Origin: Notolepis coatsorum
Lineage: Eukaryota > Chordata > Actinopteri > Aulopiformes > Paralepididae
Length of the DNA stretch: 64,000 nucleotides
Assembly: GCA_963971535.1 (NCBI GenBank)
Contig: OZ020589.1
Span: 70,588,843-70,652,842, forward strand
Direction of reading: 5' to 3'
Below are positions 35,060-46,099 of this stretch, in pieces (the stretch's first letter is position 1; the number at the start of each line of letters is the position of its first letter). The notes below the pieces were generated by a model. It was not told where the DNA came from. It did no database searches and saw nothing but the letters and a program-made list of their open reading frames with translations. Position numbers and translations under genes: made by a program.

Positions 35060-35664
35060 TGTGGTGACTCACTGAGCACAGAGAGACCCGGCTGCCCCTA
35101 TCCATCACAAAGGCTAAAAAACTCCAGACTTAAGAAATAAAGCAAAATCACTGAAGGACTAAAGGGAGACTCTGGTGGTCTGCAGTAAACTATATATCAG
35201 CCCAGTCAGTGTTGTGTTGTTGTCCCAGATAAAAAACACTTGATGCAGGAAAATGAACTAATGCCAAATAATACCCAAGACGCCAACATGGTTGTGGAGC
35301 ATGTTTTCACCAACATGCAATTTTCAGTTAACCTCAATACAATTAGACCTCACTGAAACCTTGCAATATGCTCACATGCACCCCTCTCCTTTTTTCTTCC
35401 TGGAACAACAAACACACACACACCACTACTCTTTAGAAATGCTAGGTCGATACACACTGGAGAGGAGCCAACCCACAGAACGCTGTCTCCATGAGCAACA
35501 CAGAGGCACAGTCAGAGGGGACTTTGAACTTGCTTATTTAATTCCGTCTGGTGATCCTTTCCTGGGCTTCCAGTGTAAAGCAGGGCAGACACTATAGAGC
35601 TGCACCATATATATATTTTTAGATTTCCTTGTCATGTAGATGTACTGTATTCAGTAGTATATTG
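35060..35664. other. intronic sequence, no feature seen
   Basis: No supported gene or repeat. Confidence 0.45.
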
Positions 35665-35673
35665 TAGGGGAGT

Positions 35674-35790
35674 ATTTACATTTACATTTAGCTGACGCTT
35701 TTATCCAAAGCGACTTACAAGTTGTGTACAACAAGTCAGCAGGAAGGGATTGTTCGTCAAACAGTGTTGAATTTGAGTGCTACAGTCTTG
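35674..35790 (-). mobile_element. LINE-B 3' tail, inverted fragment
   Basis: TTTAGCTGACGCTTTTATCC and AAAGCGACTTACAAGTTG are the reverse complement of the LINE-B tail at 34280-34340. Confidence 0.75.
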
Positions 35791-36154
35791 AGTGTATAGT
35801 AATATAGACATAATATTAGCATAGTAGGTAGTTTCAAGTTTCTTTAATAGTTGTCATACAGAAGTACAGAATACTTTCATACAAAATGCTTCTTACTGTT
35901 ACGCTCCAGAGACTGTGCTAGACAAGATAGTATCAAATAACATAGTATAGCATGTTATCACTTTCTCGTTTGTCGTGTATTCCAAAAGTTATTTAAGAAA
36001 TGGTCTTCACAAAATAGATATTGAGTTATTTCATATTGCAATATCAATATGAATTCAATATAGCCTGTATTGTTCAGCCATAGTGTGAGGTGGATGGGTG
36101 AACAAAAGACAGGCACAAGAGAAACTGTCCTCATTTGATCCCTGTGATGGAACT

Positions 36155-36360
36155 GGGGGGACAGAGAGCTATAGAGTGGATTGGATTAATCTAAGGATGA
36201 CAGAGAGCTATGGAGTGGATTGGATTCATCTAAGGATGACAGAGAGCTATGGAGTGGATTCATCTAAAGGATGACAGAGAGCTATGGAGTGGATTGGATT
36301 CATCTAAAGGATGACCAAGAGCTATGGAGTGGATTGGATTCATCTAAGGATGACGGAGGC
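36155..36360. repeat. minisatellite, about 38-bp unit
   Basis: Five head-to-tail units of GACAGAGAGCTATGGAGTGG plus ATTGGATTCATCTAAGGAT. One unit lacks the duplicated ATTGG, another has an extra A. Confidence 0.93.
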
Positions 36361-36784
36361 GGTTTTCTGCCTTTTCCACTCCATCTACCACTGGTCCATC
36401 GTCATCATAAATGGGCTTAATCACAAATGCCCTTTTCAGTCTTATAGACCTTTCGTAATATAAAATACAGTCTTTTAGTGAAACCGATGACCGCATCCAC
36501 TACAGCTCTCACAAAAGCACAGGTAGGATCTGCAAAACAGTGCAGCCAGTCATCCACCACTAATATCTTGAGGCATGTCTGCCAACGGTCTCTGGAGTAG
36601 AGACAAAGCATGTTGTGCAAGACCACAGCACTTACACACAGAAGACACAGGGCAGGACAGCCTGCTTGGAGATAATAACAGAGAATGATCCTGCACACAC
36701 GGATGTCCTCTACATGTACTGGAGTATTTTCCACGGTTGTGTTGGTCAAACAACCTCAAGAAAAATAGGTGTGTACGGTGTAGG
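36361..36784. other. intronic sequence, no gene supported
   Basis: Minus-strand open frames of about 85-110 codons occur here but show no recognisable domain. Confidence 0.4.
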
Positions 36785-37136
36785 TAGGGCTGGGTGATAT
36801 GGGGAAACAATTATATAACAACATTCAGAAGACCTTTTTCAATATCGATCACAATTACAATATCTGCTTAGGTACAGTATGGAAAACAACATAATTCAAT
36901 CAATGTTCAATCAACATTGATCCCACATGGTGAATACAATTGAAAATGTAATTTCTATCAGACACTCAAATATTTCAGAAATCATTTTATGAGAAATCTG
37001 ATTTACTATTTGCTTGTTAGCACTGATTTAGACAGAAAAAGTGTATCACAATTATCTATAAATACATTTTCAAAAAGCAATACAATTTCATAGTTAGACG
37101 ATATTCAATAGGTATTGATACATTTTCCCAGCCCTA
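36785..37136. mobile_element. short hAT MITE (TAGGGCTGGGTGATATGG)
   Basis: Ends TAGGGCTGGGTGATATGG and TTTTCCCAGCCCTA. Flanks GTGTAGGT and GTGTACTT match at six of eight positions, an eroded duplication. The termini are related to 28424..29454, the interior is not. Confidence 0.8.
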
Positions 37137-37571
37137 GTGTACTTTATACTATCTTATTACGGCACGGTCTACGGAGAAAAAAGCTACCAAATCCATTCAG
37201 AGACACCGGATTTTACAGTTTTTTTCTGATTTCTTTTAAACTAATTATTATTTTGTATTATTTAACTATTTAATTATTATTTAGTTATTGCACTGCACTG
37301 GCAGTTGAACTGCATTGAACTTAATTGAAAAAAAGAAAACTCATAACTAAACTGGCACTGAACTGCACTGGCACTGTTTGCAGATATTAACGGTTATTAA
37401 AGTTAGATAAAAACATAATTTTGTATAGTTTTTTTTGTGTTAAATCCAAAGGAAAAAATATAAGATCAGAGAAATCAGAAAACAGGAAAATGTAAAACCG
37501 AGAAATCCAAAAACAGAAAAATTCATATCCGAAAACAGGAAAAGATAAAAACGGATTTCATAGGGCCCTAG
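37137..37571. other. AT-rich intronic sequence
   Basis: AAAAACRGAAAA-type low complexity at 37440-37560, ending CATAGGGCCCTAG. Probably part of another old repeat; borders not resolved. Confidence 0.4.
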
Positions 37572-38504
37572 TTAACCCATTCAGTGCCATTCACGAGAAT
37601 GCTCGTGTCTGGGCCTAAGTCGTTCAGTGCCATAAACGAAGATTCTCGTTTCTGGGTCGTTTTTCCTTTTTTTCGATTTTAATACCCTATTCAATGTCAG
37701 GGATGTATTTTGCATGGAAAAGGCATAATGGGACTCCGAAGGTGCAGTACCGGCCGCATCCTACCAGGCGGCGGTATCGAGCACCATTTGAAATGTTGTG
37801 TCTTGGACTGTGCGTCGATTATATAGGTCCGGGCGGACTTCTTTGTCGGACAAGTGTAGCGGTTATAACGCTCGGATTGAGAAGAAACAATTACTCCCGA
37901 TCCGTGTTCTGTGGTGGATTGTGTTGGCGAAACGATGGACATCAATACTTGGAATGGCGATCAGATAATTGGAAAATTCTTTTCGGGGTACATCCTAGTC
38001 AAGGTAAGGGCTATATGATATCAATCTTGCGTTGATCCAAGAATGTTTTCATTGCGATCCGAGCATATGTGTGTAACGCTAGTCCATAACGTATTCCGTT
38101 GGTGACAATCAAAGCATCGAAAAACATTTCATGCATTCATGATGGAACATAATACCCATCATATGCATTTGATTTTTTAATTGTAGCGTGTGTAGGGACA
38201 AAACGCCAATGGATTTAGTATTATACACGTTGCGGCTTATAACCAGCCTCTCAGGAATTGGCCCGGATCATTCCGAAATAACTCATTCACCACGGTATAA
38301 AATGGGAACGTATGGATGGGGGAAAAAAATATTTTTTGCATCTTGACCGGAAGAAAATCAGTGTCAAATGACTATAGTATTGTATCCATAGCTATAATAT
38401 AGAATATAGTTATAGCTCTACAAACAAGGTGACGGACTCCATTAGTTTAATGGGTGGCCTCGCATAGCCGTCGCCCGGAAGAGGCGTGGCACAGAATGTG
38501 TTAA
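37572..38504 (+). mobile_element. TTAA-flanked piggyBac-like MITE, copy 7
   Basis: Starts TTAACCCATTCAGTGCC and ends CAGAATGTGTTAA. Paired boxes ACGAGAATGCTCGT (37593-37606) and ACGAAGATTCTCGT (37636-37649) are 43 bp apart centre to centre, each preceded by CAGTGCCAT. A 23-codon frame from ATG at 37935, reading MDINTWNGDQIIGKFFSGY, runs into AAG then GTAAGG at 38004, 432 bp from the left TTAA. It is the best preserved mini-ORF in the window. No transposase. Confidence 0.88.
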
Positions 38505-38510
38505 GGTGAG

Positions 38511-39470
38511 TTAACACTTTAACCGCCGAAAACGCCGGAACTCGTCATTCCCCGCCATGCTCATTCCGCCGAGGACGCCTTAACTCGTCTTTGATGTCAA
38601 TATTTAAAAAATCTGTCATCGAAATCATATTTCCTTTCCGGGGCCCTGAGACACAAGTGTGATCTCCTCTCAACTCTCTAGCGGTTCAAGAGCACCATCT
38701 GGTGGCCGATCGGCAGATCGCCAACCGGATATTAACCTTTGAACCAGTAGTACTCATGCAAATGTGGTCCGGCCACTCTATAGCTCCCGCGACTCCATCT
38801 TGAAACACTGGATAATAGATCGCTCGCCCTAACTCAATAAACAACGTTATTTGGACGTATATACTATTATACAACCTGGAAATGGATCGGGCATTTCTAC
38901 ATCCCATAATCGAAAACGGTCTACTCCACGCTGATCGTCCAACGGCGGGAGGAACATACGGTAAGATTCAGCGTTATATTCTAACGTGTTCAATATAAAC
39001 TGCTATGATGAACATATGACCCACTCTGGATGAATCATCTAACGTTGCCCACGGAATTATAAACGATCCCCCGCCCATCCGGTCATCATCAGATCATACG
39101 TAGATCATTCTAGAAGTACGTCCAGTTGAAATTTTTCATCTCGCGCCGATCGCTACCAAACTGTATTTCATCATCAATATAATGCATTTAGGGCTATAAA
39201 TCACGTTCTGAAGAAAGCTGCAGAAAACGATAAAAACATACTTATACTAGTTTACACCATATTTTAGTATGAATATGTGAATGAAAAAGTTTAACGTTGC
39301 TACACCCTGAACAATACATATAGGACATTGAATGGGCCATAATAATGGCAATGTAGCAATAGAATTTAAAAAGTTATAGCCCTGCAAAGAAGGGGAACTT
39401 CTCCATAGACAAATAGAGCTGGCGAGGGATGGTAAATTATGAATTTAACCCATGGCGATCAAAGTGTTAA
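38511..39470 (+). mobile_element. TTAA-flanked piggyBac-like MITE, copy 8
   Basis: Starts TTAACACTTTAACCGCC and ends CAAAGTGTTAA. Boxes AACGCCGGAACTCGTC (38531-38546) and GACGCCTTAACTCGTC (38574-38589) are 43 bp apart. A frame starting MDRAFLHPIIENGLL reaches a donor-like GTAAGA at 38961, 450 bp from the left end. The interior GCAAAGAAGGGGAACTTCTC parallels copies 7749, 31797 and 46193. It starts six bases after copy 7 ends, in the same orientation. Confidence 0.85.
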
Positions 39471-40341
39471 TAAATTCACTCTGAAAATCTGATAAACTGA
39501 CTCTTTGGTCAGAGCATCCAGTGAGCACTCTGAGCCATCAGAATTTCCGAACAACTTGAGTGCGCTCGCTCTGACACTGGTTGTAAATAGTTATGAGTGT
39601 TGTATGTGCCTCCCTGTATTGTAAATAGTTCATGTGTGTTGTCACTACTGTATGTATAGTTGTAAATAAGTTCATTTATGTGTTGTAATATTTATTTACC
39701 TAATTTATGTGCAATCGTTTAATTTCAGCCCAGTGTAGAGCAATGCACCGATACAACAACCGCCTTACTATGACGACACCGTTGACACCACGTATCCGTG
39801 ACAGGCGCGCCCCGTGACAACACTAGTAGTTTCGGGGGGCCTACCACCCCCCCTGAAAAAAATCCTATGGGAAACACTGGACAGTGTTGCCATCCCACAG
39901 TCCCAACCCTGTTGCCCAGACTCAGCTCTACAGACTCCCTGCTCCAGCAGTGAGGCCTAAGCCAGTGTCTTTGTAGAGAGCCAGATATCAGATCCCTGGC
40001 AGGGTAACCTAGCCTGGCTGCTCACCCTTGAGGCCTGCCTGAATTAATCATGGCTGAGCAGCCATGCAGCCACGCAGCCACAGGGCCGTAGCGCACACAC
40101 ACACGCCTCTATGGTCTCCATGGACAACAACATGGGAGGATGGAGAGAGGCTTGGGGGGGGTGGGGGGGGGGGGGGGGGGGTTGGAGGTTGACTAGTAAG
40201 CAAAAACCACAACTCATAACTACAGTACCAGCCAACAGACACTAGCATCTACTTACTAGCAAAGCCGGCAGTAGAATTCTGCATTTAAAATGTAGCCTAA
40301 CATCTATTTGGAGAGCCAGCACAGCACAACAGCACCGAAAT
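39471..40341. other. intronic sequence with poly-G
   Basis: A poly-G tract of about 27 bases with one T lies at 40154-40181. TATGGGAAACACTGG near 39857 may be a lone hAT end. No coding signal was found. Confidence 0.45.
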
Positions 40342-40520
40342 ACAGAGGAGAGAAGGCAGACCTACCTGCGCATCACTGTATTTTAAACATAGAGTGGAGA
40401 GAAGGTAGACCTATCTGCGCGTTTCACTGTATTTTAAACATAGTGGAGAGAAGGCAGACCTACCTGCGCGTCACTGTATTTTAAAACACAGTGGAGAGAA
40501 GGAGGACCTACCTGCGCATC
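40342..40520. repeat. minisatellite, about 50-bp unit
   Basis: Four units of GTGGAGAGAAGGCAGACCTA then CCTGCGCGTCACTGTATTTT plus AAACATA, with small indels. Confidence 0.93.
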
Positions 40521-40929
40521 ATGTGTAGTTAGTGTTATCAGTGCAATGTATTATGTAATTTATTTGACAATATTGTCAGGTGAAGGCCAATCTGTAGGTA
40601 ACAGAGTGATGGTGAGCCTATTGTTTGGTGGTGTGTGTGTTTATTTCTTGTTTTATATTTTTATCTTAGAATGTAGGATTTTCTTCCCTCACATTGTGAC
40701 CATCTGCATTTCCCTGCTGAGATAATAGAGATGTATATATTATCATATTAAATATTAATATTTAACTCTAATCAACTGACACCCATGTTTGTTAAAGTAG
40801 TGAAAGTCAGCAGCACCACATTGAAACTAGTATATTGAAGGACAGAGCTCCTTGTGGTCGGATTCATAACTGAGACATGAAACAAAGCAGATAGCCGATG
40901 ATTAGAGCTAGAAACTAAATGATGATGAG
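40521..40929. other. intronic sequence, no feature seen
   Basis: AT-rich; no supported gene. Confidence 0.45.
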
Positions 40930-41150
40930 ATGCTAACCGTAACCACCAGACACTGATGATGCTAAGCTAACAGTTACCATCAGACACTGTGATGATGCTA
41001 AGCTAACAGTTAACACCAGACAGTGATGATGCTAAGCTAACAGTAACCATCATACACTGTGATGATGCTAAGCTAACAGTAACCATCAGACACTGTGATG
41101 ATGCTAAGCTAACAGTTACCATCAGACACTGATGATGCCAAGCTAATGCA
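40930..41150. repeat. minisatellite, 33-36-bp unit
   Basis: Six units of GATGATGCTAAGCTAACAGT followed by TACCATCAGACACTG, alternating with and without TGT. Confidence 0.94.
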
Positions 41151-41213
41151 ATGTGCATAAAGATGAGGCGCTCTAATATTCACTGCACTAATGTGTGCGT
41201 ACTGTATGTATGT

Positions 41214-41424
41214 GTGACGGATCATATTGGTCTGCGTTGTGTTTGATGTTAAATGAGAATGTCCCGAGGGGGAGTCGAACAGGGGGCTCCCGCGTCCGCG
41301 GGCGACGACACAGACCGCTGCACTAAGAAGTGGATCCACTCCTAACTACCGTACCTATGCGTCTATTAACCCTGTTATGGGAAAGTGAGTTTAATTTACC
41401 AGCCCGCACTGCCACAGTCACCAG
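41214..41424. repeat. first copy of a tandem duplication (continues at 44532..44645)
   Basis: GTGACGGATCATATTGGTCT to CCACAGTCACCAG is repeated from 44646. With the intervening hAT removed, the two copies are head-to-tail with a period of about 317 bp. On the minus strand, 41262-41335 resembles a tRNA (TAGTGCAGCGGTC, then TGTTCGACTCCC at 41282-41271), so it may include a SINE head. Confidence 0.85.
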
Positions 41425-42549
41425 CAGGGGAGGAAATTAGGCCACTTTACTCGCCAAATGCGAGTATTTTTTACGTTTGGCGAGTGATTCATGAAGACCA
41501 CTCGCCAGTCTGGCGAGTATACAAAAAAATAAAACATTCTGCAATCACTGCACTGGCAAACGGTGCGCGTCTTCTGAGTGTTCGCTTTAGTTGACAGTGC
41601 CACGAGAGCACTGCACAAGACCACCCGCGGACATATAATGTTTAATAAACGTTTGCGCAGTACTGGCCAACCCGCGGACATATAATAATAAAAGTCCCGC
41701 GGTACTACTAGGCTAGCCATCAGGAGCACTCGCAAACAGATAACGTTAAACACAGCAGAATATGGAAAACAGACAGACTGACCAACGGGGAACTGCATCC
41801 AACCCTAGTACAACCATCGAGTATAAGTTACTAAGGACACATTTAAATCACAGGTGTAATGTTGTCTACTGGAACTGTATACAGTGGTTAGCTTCTAGTT
41901 AGCGTTTTAGCTAACGTTAGCCCCGTGTGCTCAAAGCTGCCAGCTAGGTGTATATCTGTTATGACTATAATGTTTCCAAAAAAGCACCGGACTACGACGT
42001 AAGGTTAAACATTTTATTTCATGCTCAAAAGCCCCTGGCTTGCACATCGCAGTCACGAAAGGGGCTAGCTCAACCAGTGCACTGTGCACAACGTCAACAG
42101 CACACCAACCCAACTGACGTTACCACAACACTTGACGGTACTTCACAGCACTGTCGTAAGACCACCGTGCTGTCTTAAAGGCACAGTGTGCTTTGATTGA
42201 TTGATTGAAAAGTTTATTAACAGATTGCAGAATGGGTACAGTACAGTACAGCTCAATACATACAATTGTTAAGGGGATGCAGACCAGAGAAAGACTTTCG
42301 TCTTGTTTACATCAGGGTCCCCCATTTTCAATTCATCATAACATATATGACATACATGACATACAGATAGACAGTACTGCTACATCTATACATTTATGAC
42401 ATATCAGATTTGCAAATACAGTACTGTTTGTGATACAAAAGTGTCCAGAAAAGGAGTGTATATACATTTGGCGTAGAAACTGTACATTGGAGGAGGTTGG
42501 ATGGGTGGGGTGGGGTTGGGTGGGTTGGGTGAGGGCTGTACATTGGAGG

Positions 42550-42575
42550 TGGGGGGGGGGGGGGGGGGGGGGGGT
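42550..42575. repeat. poly-G run
   Basis: About 25 consecutive G residues inside the LINE-A 3' UTR region; (GGGTT)n-like sequence precedes it. Confidence 0.95.
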
Positions 42576-42998
42576 TGGGTAGGGGACACACACACATTTT
42601 ACACTGTACATTGGAATATTGACAAAGCCTTACTTGGTCATTTACTGTACAACTAGGTTAGGACATTTGTAGGGGCCAGTTTCGAATTGCAGTCTCACGT
42701 AGGTGTTTTTTGAGAGTGTTTTTGAAAGTGGGTAGTGATTCACATTCCTTTACAGCTTTAGGTAGGGCGTTCCACATTGATGTGGCATAATTGCGAAACG
42801 TGTTTAGTCCCTTGTTTGAGCCGAATCTGGGTTTTACATGATTTGTGGAGCTCCCTCTGGTGTTGTGATCGTGGTATTCACTGACCTTTGGGAAGTATTT
42901 TGACATGTACATGGGTACCTTGGTCGCGTAGTGTATCTTGTAGACCAGGCCCATTGCAAGTTGCTGTACTCTGTCGTCTACTCTAAAGGCCTCTGCAT

Positions 42999-43888
42999 GC
43001 TACAGAAACTTCAAAGCAACTGCAACACAACATCGACAAAGCAACGGTGTTTTAGACACTCTGCCTTTATGCTTCTGCAACACGACGCGCAAAGTTAGTT
43101 TAACTAAAGTTAGTTTAGGTTCGTGTTAACGTTAGATAATGTACAAAATAAACGTATTTCCGGTGATTTTAGACGTCGCTCTTTTATTTTGAAAACCCCC
43201 GACCGGAAGTGTTAGTGTCTGTTGCTAGCAGCTTAACTTTCTGTGCTTTTCGAGCTAACGTTACCGTAACATCATTAGTTTCCAATGGAGAGGACCTCGG
43301 CTCACATGCAGCTCAAACTACCTATTGGAATAAATTAATTGATTGATGTTTAACTTGTCCCTGTGTGTGTCCAGTCATTTCGACTAGCAAACGTTGTATT
43401 TAACGTTACCTCAGGACGGATACCATTGTATTTACTTGGTTAGCTATGTAGCTAATGTGGATAGCATTTTGAATAGACCCAATGCTAGCTGGCTGGCTAC
43501 AGCTTTATTTACTAAATTATGGAGGCTTTTTAATCGTCAAGGTAAGAGAGGATTTGTCATGATCAACTGAAGCCGTATGCTATGGAACAATATGTGCTTG
43601 GGTTTTCAGAAAAAGGCGAGCTATGTGACGCTAATTATTTAGCGTCAACGCTGGAAACAACAATGGAGGATGATATTCTCTGCGGGACTAATGTTATTCT
43701 ATGACAGCCCCGCCCCCATTCGCTAACCAACCAATCACTGCTACGCAATATCAACGCAACGGTTGTTTAGGTTAGATTTGAGGGACATGTACGCAACGTC
43801 CAAGCAACACAGTCTACAAGACCCTCTAAAACAACCACGCTGAAATCGCGCCGATGTTGTGTTGCAGTTGCTCTGAAGTTTCTGTAGC
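42999..43888. mobile_element. TIR element with 37-bp ends and 3-bp duplication, nested in LINE-A
   Basis: The left 37 bp starts GCTACAGAAACTTCAAAGC and is matched by the inverted right 37 bp with a single difference. The flanks are CAT on both sides (42996-42998, 43889-43891). A 3-bp duplication suggests PIF/Harbinger, although CAT departs from the usual TWA. The 890-bp interior has no transposase. It splits the LINE-A coding region. Confidence 0.85.
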
Positions 43889-44645
43889 CATCCTAGGTTG
43901 TCAAAGTGGGCAGGGGTGAGGTGGGTTCTAGGAGTCAGGTCAAGTAGTAGTCTGACTAGCTTGTTTTGAGATGTTTGTAATTTGTTTTTTAGTGCCTTTG
44001 AGGTGCTTTGGTACCATGAGGTGCAAGCATAGTCGTAGTACCCTTGAATGAGTGCTCCTGCTAGAGTCTTCAGGGTATTCTTGTTTACCAGAGAGGAGAT
44101 CCGGTACAAGAATCGCGTTCGTTGGTTGACTTTTTTTTATTACATTGGATGCCATTTTGTCACAGGAAAGATTAGCCTCTAGGATGGAACCCAGGTAGGT
44201 AATTTCATCTTTCCTTGTGATAATATTGTCACCCACTGTAACCGAGAAGCCGTCGGTCTTGCTGAGTTTGTTATTTGAACCGAAGAGAATGGACTCTGTT
44301 TTGCCCATGTGTAATGATAGTTTGTTGTCGGCGAGCCATATGCAGATTTTGCCTAGTTCCGAGCTGAGTGCCTACCCAGATGCATACACAACATTGACGC
44401 GGCTTGACATACAAAGAAGTAATTATCACAATTAGCGATTTTTTTTGTCTGGTAAAAAATCTGTTTGGCTGGTAAAAAAAATCAGATACTCGCCAGTTGG
44501 CTGGTAGCCAAAAAGTTAGTTTCCTCCCCTGGTCACCAGTCAACACACCTGTTTCAGTGACTGTGGACATACCCATGGACTTCCCCGTTACACTCACCTC
44601 CCTAAACTCACGCCCCTCAGGACATCCGGGTCACTGGGCACCACT

Positions 44646-44925
44646 GTGACGGATCATATTGGTCTGCGTTGTGTTTGATGTTAAATGTTAAATGAGAATG
44701 TCCCGAGGGGGAGTCGAACAGGGGGCTCCCGCGTCCGCGGGCGACGACACAGACCGCTGCACTAAGAAGTGGATCCACTCCTAACTACCGTACCTATGCG
44801 TGACGCGTCTATTAACCCTGTTATGGGAAAGTGAGTTTAATTTACCAGCCCGCACTGCCACAGTCACCCGTCAACACACCTGTTTCAGTGACTGTGGACA
44901 TACCCATGGACTTCCCCGTTACATA
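44646..44925. repeat. second copy of the tandem duplication
   Basis: Matches 41214-41424 plus 44532-44592. Differences are an extra GTTAAAT near 44685 and an extra GACGC near 44800. It ends CTTCCCCGTTAC. Confidence 0.88.
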
Positions 44926-45507
44926 TGTATGTGTGTGTACACAAGTACGTGTTTGTCCATATTATTAATAATACTCCTCTTCCACTCATCTCACTAATGA
45001 AACAACGATTCATTCTATGGGTGAAATCCTTTGAATTGAAAGTAATTTGCCTGAAAGAGGTGCCTACACTAAAGAAGCCAAGCGAAAAGCCCCGACAATC
45101 TATACTCATGTCTGCCGCACCACCCAATGAACCATCACCAACCATCACCAACGTCATCCAATGTCAGGATTCCATTTGGCCATCAGGCTTTGAATTGCGC
45201 TGAAAAATAACCATGCACCAAGCACTTCACCTGTGAGCTAGCGCATGTATTGAGCATGGGAACAGGTCACTGGAAGATTTTACTGATGGCCTGCTGTCAT
45301 GGCTTGGCTTCATTATATTGCGGTCATTGACATCAACAAGCGCTGGGTTAGAGCACACCGTCTGTCTGTGTGTGTGTGTTAAGGCTGAGCCCGAACGTTC
45401 GAACGTTAAGTTAACATTCTAAATCAAAATTTGAATATTTAATTTTTTATTTAAAAAAATAAAAATAATTTACATTTCTTTTATGAGTCTATTCATTCTG
45501 TTTAAAC
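44926..45507. other. intronic sequence; possible old hAT end near 45381
   Basis: TAAGGCTGAGCCCGAACG at 45381 resembles a hAT terminus. A possible partner (CGAACTTCGTCAGGG inverted, with TTCGAACG) lies at 49335-49405, but no duplication supports the pair. No coding signal was found. Confidence 0.4.
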
Positions 45508-46099
45508 TAGTGCTGTCAGGCGATTAAAAAAATTAATCTAATTAATTACAGGATTTGTAATTAATTAATCTAATTAATCGCATTTTAATCGCATAACCAT
45601 TTTATGCCTGATATTCTATATTCTATAATCATATTTCAAATTGCATGTGTCCGGATGGAAGAATTCAGTACTGTATCTACAAAACCTTCTGTTTAATCAT
45701 CTTCCATCTATTAATTTGCTTAGATTTTTCAGGTCTGGTCAATTTGAGCATAGTGTTATTCACAGTCAAAGATAAAAAAAAATATTTATTGATATTCTCA
45801 TTTGGTTCATTACAATTTACTCAAGCCTAGTAACAGACACAGTATTTCTGACACTGGGAATACATTCCCTGAGATCCATAGATGTCCCTAGAATCAGATA
45901 CCAAGAACATGCAAATGGACATATAAAAAAAAGTCTGTAATGTGTATTCTACGTTCTTATGGAATGAATGAGATAAAAAAAAAAAATTATTTAAAAAAAA
46001 AAAACTTTTTTTTGTAATTAATTTTGAGTAAATTTTCATAACGCGATCATTTGCTGTGTAATTAATTAATCTAATTAACGCGATAAACTGACAGCCCTA
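45508..46099. mobile_element. hAT MITE (TAGTGCTGTCAGGCGATTAA)
   Basis: Ends TAGTGCTGTCAGGCG and CTGACAGCCCTA, with the perfect 8-bp duplication GTTTAAAC at 45500-45507 and 46100-46107. TTAATCTAATTAAT motifs lie next to both ends. No ORF. Confidence 0.94.

Larger units (their letters stand above)
42183..44372 (-). pseudogene. LINE-A: 5'-truncated non-LTR reverse transcriptase, interrupted
   Basis: Minus-strand translation from about 44372 gives RT C-terminal motifs: WLADNKLSLHMGKTESILFG, then EITYLGSILEANLSCDKMAS, a frameshift, TLAGALIQGYYDYACTSWYQ and NKLQTSQNKLVRLLL. After the nested element (42999..43888) it resumes with RVDDRVQQLAMGLVYKIHY and ends SLPTFKNTLKKHL. This is the thumb and C-terminal part of a jockey-superfamily (CR1/L2/Rex-like) RT. 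A 3' UTR follows with AATCTGTTAATAAA, ending in a (TCAA)n tail near 42192. The endonuclease and N-terminal RT are missing and the frame is broken. Confidence 0.85.
41425..44531. mobile_element. hAT element (CAGGGGAGGAAATTA) holding a LINE and a MITE
   Basis: Ends CAGGGGAGGAAATTAGGCC and GTTAGTTTCCTCCCCTG, with the perfect 8-bp duplication GTCACCAG at 41417-41424 and 44532-44539. GGCGAGT motifs recur near both ends. A minus-strand LINE-A (42183..44372) inserted into it, and a TIR element (42999..43888) inserted into the LINE. Confidence 0.94.

Noticed and set aside
36417-36810. Possible transposase remnant on the minus strand
   Set aside because: VVLHNM recalls Harbinger transposases, but nothing around it supports the call.
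41262-41335. Functional tRNA gene on the minus strand
   Set aside because: A- and B-box-like motifs are present but a full cloverleaf is not convincing, and the segment is duplicated with surrounding repeat; more likely a SINE head.
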